This document shows, one piece after another, positions 63,001 through 64,000 of a DNA stretch of 64,000 nt. The DNA lies in contig NC_084759.1 in the NCBI RefSeq assembly GCF_028858725.1, positions 139,604,671-139,668,670 on the forward strand, written 5' to 3'. A program made the position numbers and the translations under genes. The notes beneath the pieces are model-generated. The model was not told the DNA's origin. It made no database searches and worked only from the letters and a program-made list of their open reading frames with translations. Every line of letters starts with the position of its first letter. Positions within the stretch are counted from its first letter, which is position 1. The DNA is from Colius striatus (taxonomy: Eukaryota; Chordata; Aves; Coliiformes; Coliidae).

Positions 63001-63550
63001 CTTCACTGAATTCAGCTTGTTAGATTATACATAAAAGCCAAAAAACTGACACAGAAAAAAAAAAACCCACAACAACTTGTATTAGAACTCCTAAAGCTCA
63101 TATTGCATCATTGTAATTATTGCTGTTGTTATCATTATCTACTTAGTGTCTGCTTATACTTTGTCCAGCACACTATCTCAATTTCTTCTACATGGGGGAA
63201 AAAAACATTGATATATCTTAAGAACCTCTTTGAAGTGTTTCCAGCAAAACTGACTTGGCATTCCTGATAAGCTTGACATTGAAAGGAAACAAAAGATTAT
63301 ACCAGAAGCAAATCCTCCTCTCCATTCCCTTCCTTTCACCTGCTACCTTTTCACCTTACTCTCTGAAACAAAAGCAAGTCCAAACTTGTGGATTTTTCTA
63401 CATGTTTTATAGCATCAAAATATATTATTGGATATTTTTTTTAATAAAACTTACCTGAAGCTACAGGTATGTTACAACCAGCAGCCTTCAGAGCATTAAC
63501 AGCATCAGTGACTCTTGCAGGATATACACAAACCGCTCCAACAGTAATGC
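26948..63550 (-). CDS. DERA: Deoxyribose-phosphate aldolase, five internal exons (partial gene)
   Basis: DERA is a cytosolic class I (Schiff-base) aldolase that cleaves 2-deoxy-D-ribose 5-phosphate into glyceraldehyde 3-phosphate and acetaldehyde in deoxynucleoside catabolism. Coding segments, in order of translation, are 63550-63455, 61564-61430, 54148-54020, 30825-30713 and 27097-26948 (96+135+129+113+150 = 623 nt). Every junction has AG acceptor and GT donor, and phases agree: four junctions split a codon after its first base and the last is phase 0. Counting back from human DERA (318 aa), the exons cover residues about 94-300. The catalytic Asp155 (EID), Schiff-base Lys218 ([10 protein letters not shown]) and proton-relay Lys254 (GFKPAGG) fall exactly where expected. 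No frameshift or stop interrupts the reading frame, so the gene looks functional. The first ~93 residues lie beyond the right edge. The usual C-terminal exon was not seen; see 22805-23636. In human the gene lies between STRAP and SLC15A5/MGST1; neither neighbour is visible here. Confidence 0.96.
27098..30712 (-). other. DERA: DERA intron 7
   Basis: Runs from donor GTAATA after the Lys218 exon to acceptor GTAAAG before the Lys254 exon. A (TGGA)4 microsatellite lies at 28475-28491. No transposon or internal gene was recognised; a moderately GC-rich segment near 29460-30120 has only unconvincing open frames. Confidence 0.85.
28475..28491. repeat. (TGGA)4 microsatellite
   Basis: Four perfect TGGA units within a TGGG/TGTG-rich context. 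Confidence 0.85.
30713..30825 (-). CDS. DERA: DERA exon with Schiff-base Lys218
   Basis: The exon encodes [19 protein letters not shown] and on to [17 protein letters not shown], 37 full codons. The Lys in DFIKTSTG (codon 30811-30809) is the Schiff-base lysine, human Lys218 and E. coli Lys167. The STGK segment contributes to the phosphate-binding end of the active site. The acceptor is TTTTCTTTCAG and the donor GTAATA. The exon ends in phase 0 after AACAAG. Confidence 0.97.
31514..31530. repeat. T17 homopolymer
   Basis: Seventeen consecutive T bases. Read on the minus strand it is A17, but no retroposon body was recognised next to it. Confidence 0.9.
32440..33480. promoter_or_regulatory. Possible conserved non-coding block in DERA intron 6
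   Basis: A kilobase of AT-rich, repeat-free sequence dense in homeodomain-type ATTA/TAAT cores (TTCTAATTACAAG, CTAATCAATTTGG, GATTATTAGAC, TCTTAATTACAAGA) and without open frames. Such texture is typical of vertebrate conserved enhancers, but AT-rich DNA produces these cores by chance. This is inference only. Confidence 0.25.
34290..34490 (-). mobile_element. MIR-like CORE-SINE remnant, reverse orientation
   Basis: The plus strand reads GAGGTACACAGAAGCCAAGT, GACTCGCCCAAGGCCTCTCA, GCAAGCATTTTGCAAGGCAT and GGATTGAATGCCCTGGCTTC. This follows the MIR reverse-complement order (GAGGTACAGAGAAGTGAAGT, GACTTGCCCAAGGTCAC, GCAAG...GGCAGAGCCAGGATT, CCCAGG). It is an ancient degenerate amniote SINE. Confidence 0.6.
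36308..36468 (-). mobile_element. MIR-like SINE remnant, reverse orientation
   Basis: The plus strand shows GGGCTTTACAGTATATGACC, CTTATTTCATTTTGCAGATG, GGTTAAGCAGTTTGCCTAAT and GGCACATGACGAGCC. This is similar in order to the MIR landmarks GCGCTTTACA, TTTTACAGATGGGG, GGTTAAGTGACTTGCCTAAG and GTCACATAGC. It is more diverged than the copy at 34290-34490. Confidence 0.45.
37207..37221. repeat. (TA)7 microsatellite
   Basis: Seven TA units followed by AAAATAC. Confidence 0.85.
39951..40373 (+). mobile_element. CR1 LINE, 5'-truncated, intact 3' end
   Basis: The copy contains the end of the CR1 reverse-transcriptase open frame: an open frame at 39974-40288 gives [36 protein letters not shown] and [20 protein letters not shown], all typical of the CR1 ORF2 C-terminus. 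It is followed by the 3'UTR GGTTGGACCAGATGATCTCT and the tail repeat CTATGATTCTATGATTCT. It lies in DERA intron 6, antisense to the gene. The open frame is only a fragment, so the copy is dead. It shares most of its length with the copy at 61741-62322. Confidence 0.97.
41948..41977. repeat. 15-bp tandem duplication
   Basis: AGCCATGAAAAACAT is followed directly by AGCCATGAAAAACAC, two copies with one mismatch. Confidence 0.9.
46094..46150. repeat. Possible fragment of amniote palindromic repeat
   Basis: TCTGGTTTACACTGGTATTT then CCTTGACTTCAGTCGAGGGT resembles the TTTACACTGGTGTAA...CCATTGACTTCAATGGAG words of ancient palindromic repeats common in turtles and birds. It is short and diverged. 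Confidence 0.3.
46603..46685 (+). repeat. Dispersed ~80-bp repeat, copy 1
   Basis: It starts GGGAGAGAGGAAACAGCCAC then CAGAC and continues to GGTGGGAGGTCCTCTTCCCG and CATATA. A second copy in the same orientation lies 1.27 kb to the right at 47872-47950. The similarity is strongest at both ends and poorer in the middle. It is not a family I recognise. Confidence 0.7.
47872..47950 (+). repeat. Dispersed ~80-bp repeat, copy 2
   Basis: It starts GGGAGAGAGGAAACGGCCAC then CAGAC, includes an internal CACAGAAAGT duplication, and ends GGTGGGAAGTCCTCTTCATA. It pairs with 46603-46685. Both copies lie in short plus-strand open frames sharing GERK(Q/R)PPD, but the frames do not otherwise align. Confidence 0.7.
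48400..48580 (+). mobile_element. MIR-like CORE-SINE remnant
   Basis: GGTTGAGCACAGGATTTAAA, GCCAGGAGCTCACACCTGAT, TTCACAGGATGATTGTAAGA, GTGCTTTGAAGACATAAAGT and GCTATATAAGTGCCAAGTAT then TATTAC follow the MIR order, including the L2/L3-like tail (AAAGTGCTATATAAGTGC...TATTATTA). Clearly ancient. Confidence 0.68.
54020..54148 (-). CDS. DERA: DERA exon encoding residues ~171-212
   Basis: The exon encodes [20 protein letters not shown] followed by [22 protein letters not shown]: 42 codons between two split codons. The KTILATGEL strand and the helix [10 protein letters not shown] are strongly conserved in DERA. The acceptor is ATGCACAG and the donor GTAAAT. It is followed by a 23-kb intron, the largest in the window. 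Confidence 0.96.
57513..57531. repeat. (CAA)n microsatellite in an A-rich tract
   Basis: About five CAA units within an A- and C-rich stretch. Confidence 0.8.
59478..59812 (-). mobile_element. CR1 LINE fragment with ORF2 C-terminal coding remnant
   Basis: The minus-strand open frame (59790-59431) reads [40 protein letters not shown] and then [15 protein letters not shown], the CR1 ORF2 C-terminal region. The usual 3'UTR and ATTCTATG tail are not seen at its lower end, so this copy is truncated on both sides or interrupted. It is older than the two plus-strand copies. Confidence 0.9.
61430..61564 (-). CDS. DERA: DERA exon with catalytic Asp155
   Basis: This exon encodes [20 protein letters not shown] and on to [18 protein letters not shown], 44 full codons plus split codons at both ends. 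The acceptor is CCCTTTCTAG and the donor GTAAGT. The Asp of EID (codon at 61475-61473) corresponds to human Asp155 and E. coli Asp102, part of the proton-relay network. Position 159, four residues later, is Ser (AGC, 61463-61461); human and bacterial DERAs I know have Asn in this VIN motif. The AAGFP(S)G loop is a family signature. Confidence 0.96.
61741..62322 (+). mobile_element. CR1 LINE, 5'-truncated, relatively young
   Basis: It starts CAGCAAGAAGAGTGTGGCCA, includes CGTTATCTGGTGTCCTGTAT and CTGGAGAGAGTCCAGTGCAG (ORF2), then matches the copy at 39951-40373 closely, ending GGTTGGACTAGATGATGTCT and CCATTCTATGATTCTATGAT. It carries small deletions and frame damage, so it is inactive. The close match between the two copies suggests one subfamily active relatively late. 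Confidence 0.97.
62795..62862 (+). mobile_element. CR1 3'-tail fragment
   Basis: GCAGGGGGTTGGACCAGATG, GCATCCAGAGCGCCTTTCCA and ACCTGCATAATTCTTTGATT are the last ~65 bp of a CR1 element of a different subfamily from its neighbour at 61741-62322. Confidence 0.9.
63455..63550 (-). CDS. DERA: DERA exon encoding residues ~94-124
   Basis: The exon reads [20 protein letters not shown] and continues to CNIPVAS, 31 full codons with two bases of a split codon in front and one behind. The acceptor is a pyrimidine run ending TTTTTCAG and the donor is GTAAGT. It carries the β-strand/loop VCVYP and the CNIPVAS segment shared by animal DERA proteins. This is probably exon 4 of 9, judging by the human gene. 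It is the most upstream exon in the window; only 450 bp of the preceding intron is visible. Confidence 0.95.
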
Positions 63551-64000
63551 CTGAAAAAGCCACAGTTCACTTTTTCACGTACAGATTTTCACCTTCTTGA
63601 GTGCAATCCACATTACCCACATTATGAGCAGGTGTGCACTGTTCTTGTCTCCTTCTGCACTCTTACAACGATATTAAGCACCTACACAAGGTGTTATGTT
63701 GCTCAAATGGTTCAGGTAATTTTCCATATTGTTATCTCCCTCGTGTTTCTTCACCTGACTCTGGGAGCAAATTTGCATTAGCAGGTGTTAAAATACCAAG
63801 ACTTTTATTGACAGATTCACTGTTTAATGCCAACACATACAGTTAAGGCATGCTTAGTCAGCAAATTATCACAAGAGGAAAATGCACTGCCAAGCTCTGC
63901 CCTTACTTGTTATGCCAGACTAAGCCCAGCAGCAACTAAGCAGTCTTTATGTTAATGCAGTCCTACTACCGTTCTCTCAAAGGCTAGGATAATTGACCTC
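63551..64000 (-). other. DERA: DERA intron 3, partial
   Basis: The last 450 bp of the intron before the residue-94 exon. No exon or repeat was recognised up to the window edge. Confidence 0.85.

Larger units (their letters stand above)
61565..63454 (-). other. DERA: DERA intron 4
   Basis: A 1.9-kb intron, donor GTAAGT and acceptor CCCTTTCTAG. Roughly one third is CR1 sequence (61741-62322 and 62795-62862). Confidence 0.92.

Noticed and set aside
1..64000. CRISPR arrays, tRNA and rRNA genes, bacterial operons, endogenous retroviral genes
   Set aside because: No spaced repeats, no cloverleaf or rRNA signature recognised, and no gag/pol/env-like frames; the content is vertebrate intron and intergenic DNA.

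Overview
The window is nuclear DNA from a vertebrate, almost certainly a bird. The reasons are large AT-rich introns with GT-AG splice sites, no dense open reading frames, no bacterial-style gene packing, and several CR1 LINE copies with the characteristic avian 3' tail (a GGTTGGACCAGATG-type motif, then a short ATTCTATG-like repeat). Degenerate MIR-like (CORE-SINE) copies and a palindromic MITE-like element fit an amniote genome.

The only gene I can firmly support is DERA (deoxyribose-phosphate aldolase), on the minus strand. Five consecutive coding exons lie at 63550-63455, 61564-61430, 54148-54020, 30825-30713 and 27097-26948. They join in frame with matching splice phases and encode about 207 residues, equivalent to human residues 94-300. 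All three catalytic positions (Asp155, Lys218, Lys254, human numbering) are present. The first exons lie beyond the right edge. The canonical last exon, which encodes the roughly 18-residue C-terminal tail, was not found. A candidate alternative terminal exon sits at about 23636-22805: a strong acceptor, ten codons, a stop, and an AATAAA with a GT/T-rich downstream element.

Layout. 1-22.8 kb: no recognisable gene, probably downstream intergenic DNA or a long last intron, with old CR1 fragments, microsatellites and a GC-rich block at 22.1-22.7 kb. 22.8-27 kb: the DERA 3' part with a palindromic element. 27.1-30.7 kb: intron 7. 30.8-54 kb: the 23-kb intron 6, with MIR-like SINEs, a CR1 copy, a dispersed 80-bp repeat pair and a possible conserved non-coding block. 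54.1-61.4 kb: intron 5, with a reverse CR1. 61.6-63.5 kb: intron 4, with a young CR1 and a CR1 tail. 63.55-64 kb: the start of intron 3. Intron numbers assume the nine-exon structure of the human gene.

I saw no rRNA, tRNA, CRISPR array, endogenous retrovirus or clear novel multi-gene system. The most interesting points are the DERA C-terminus, a Ser replacing the usually conserved Asn just after the catalytic Asp, and a few repeat and possible regulatory structures.
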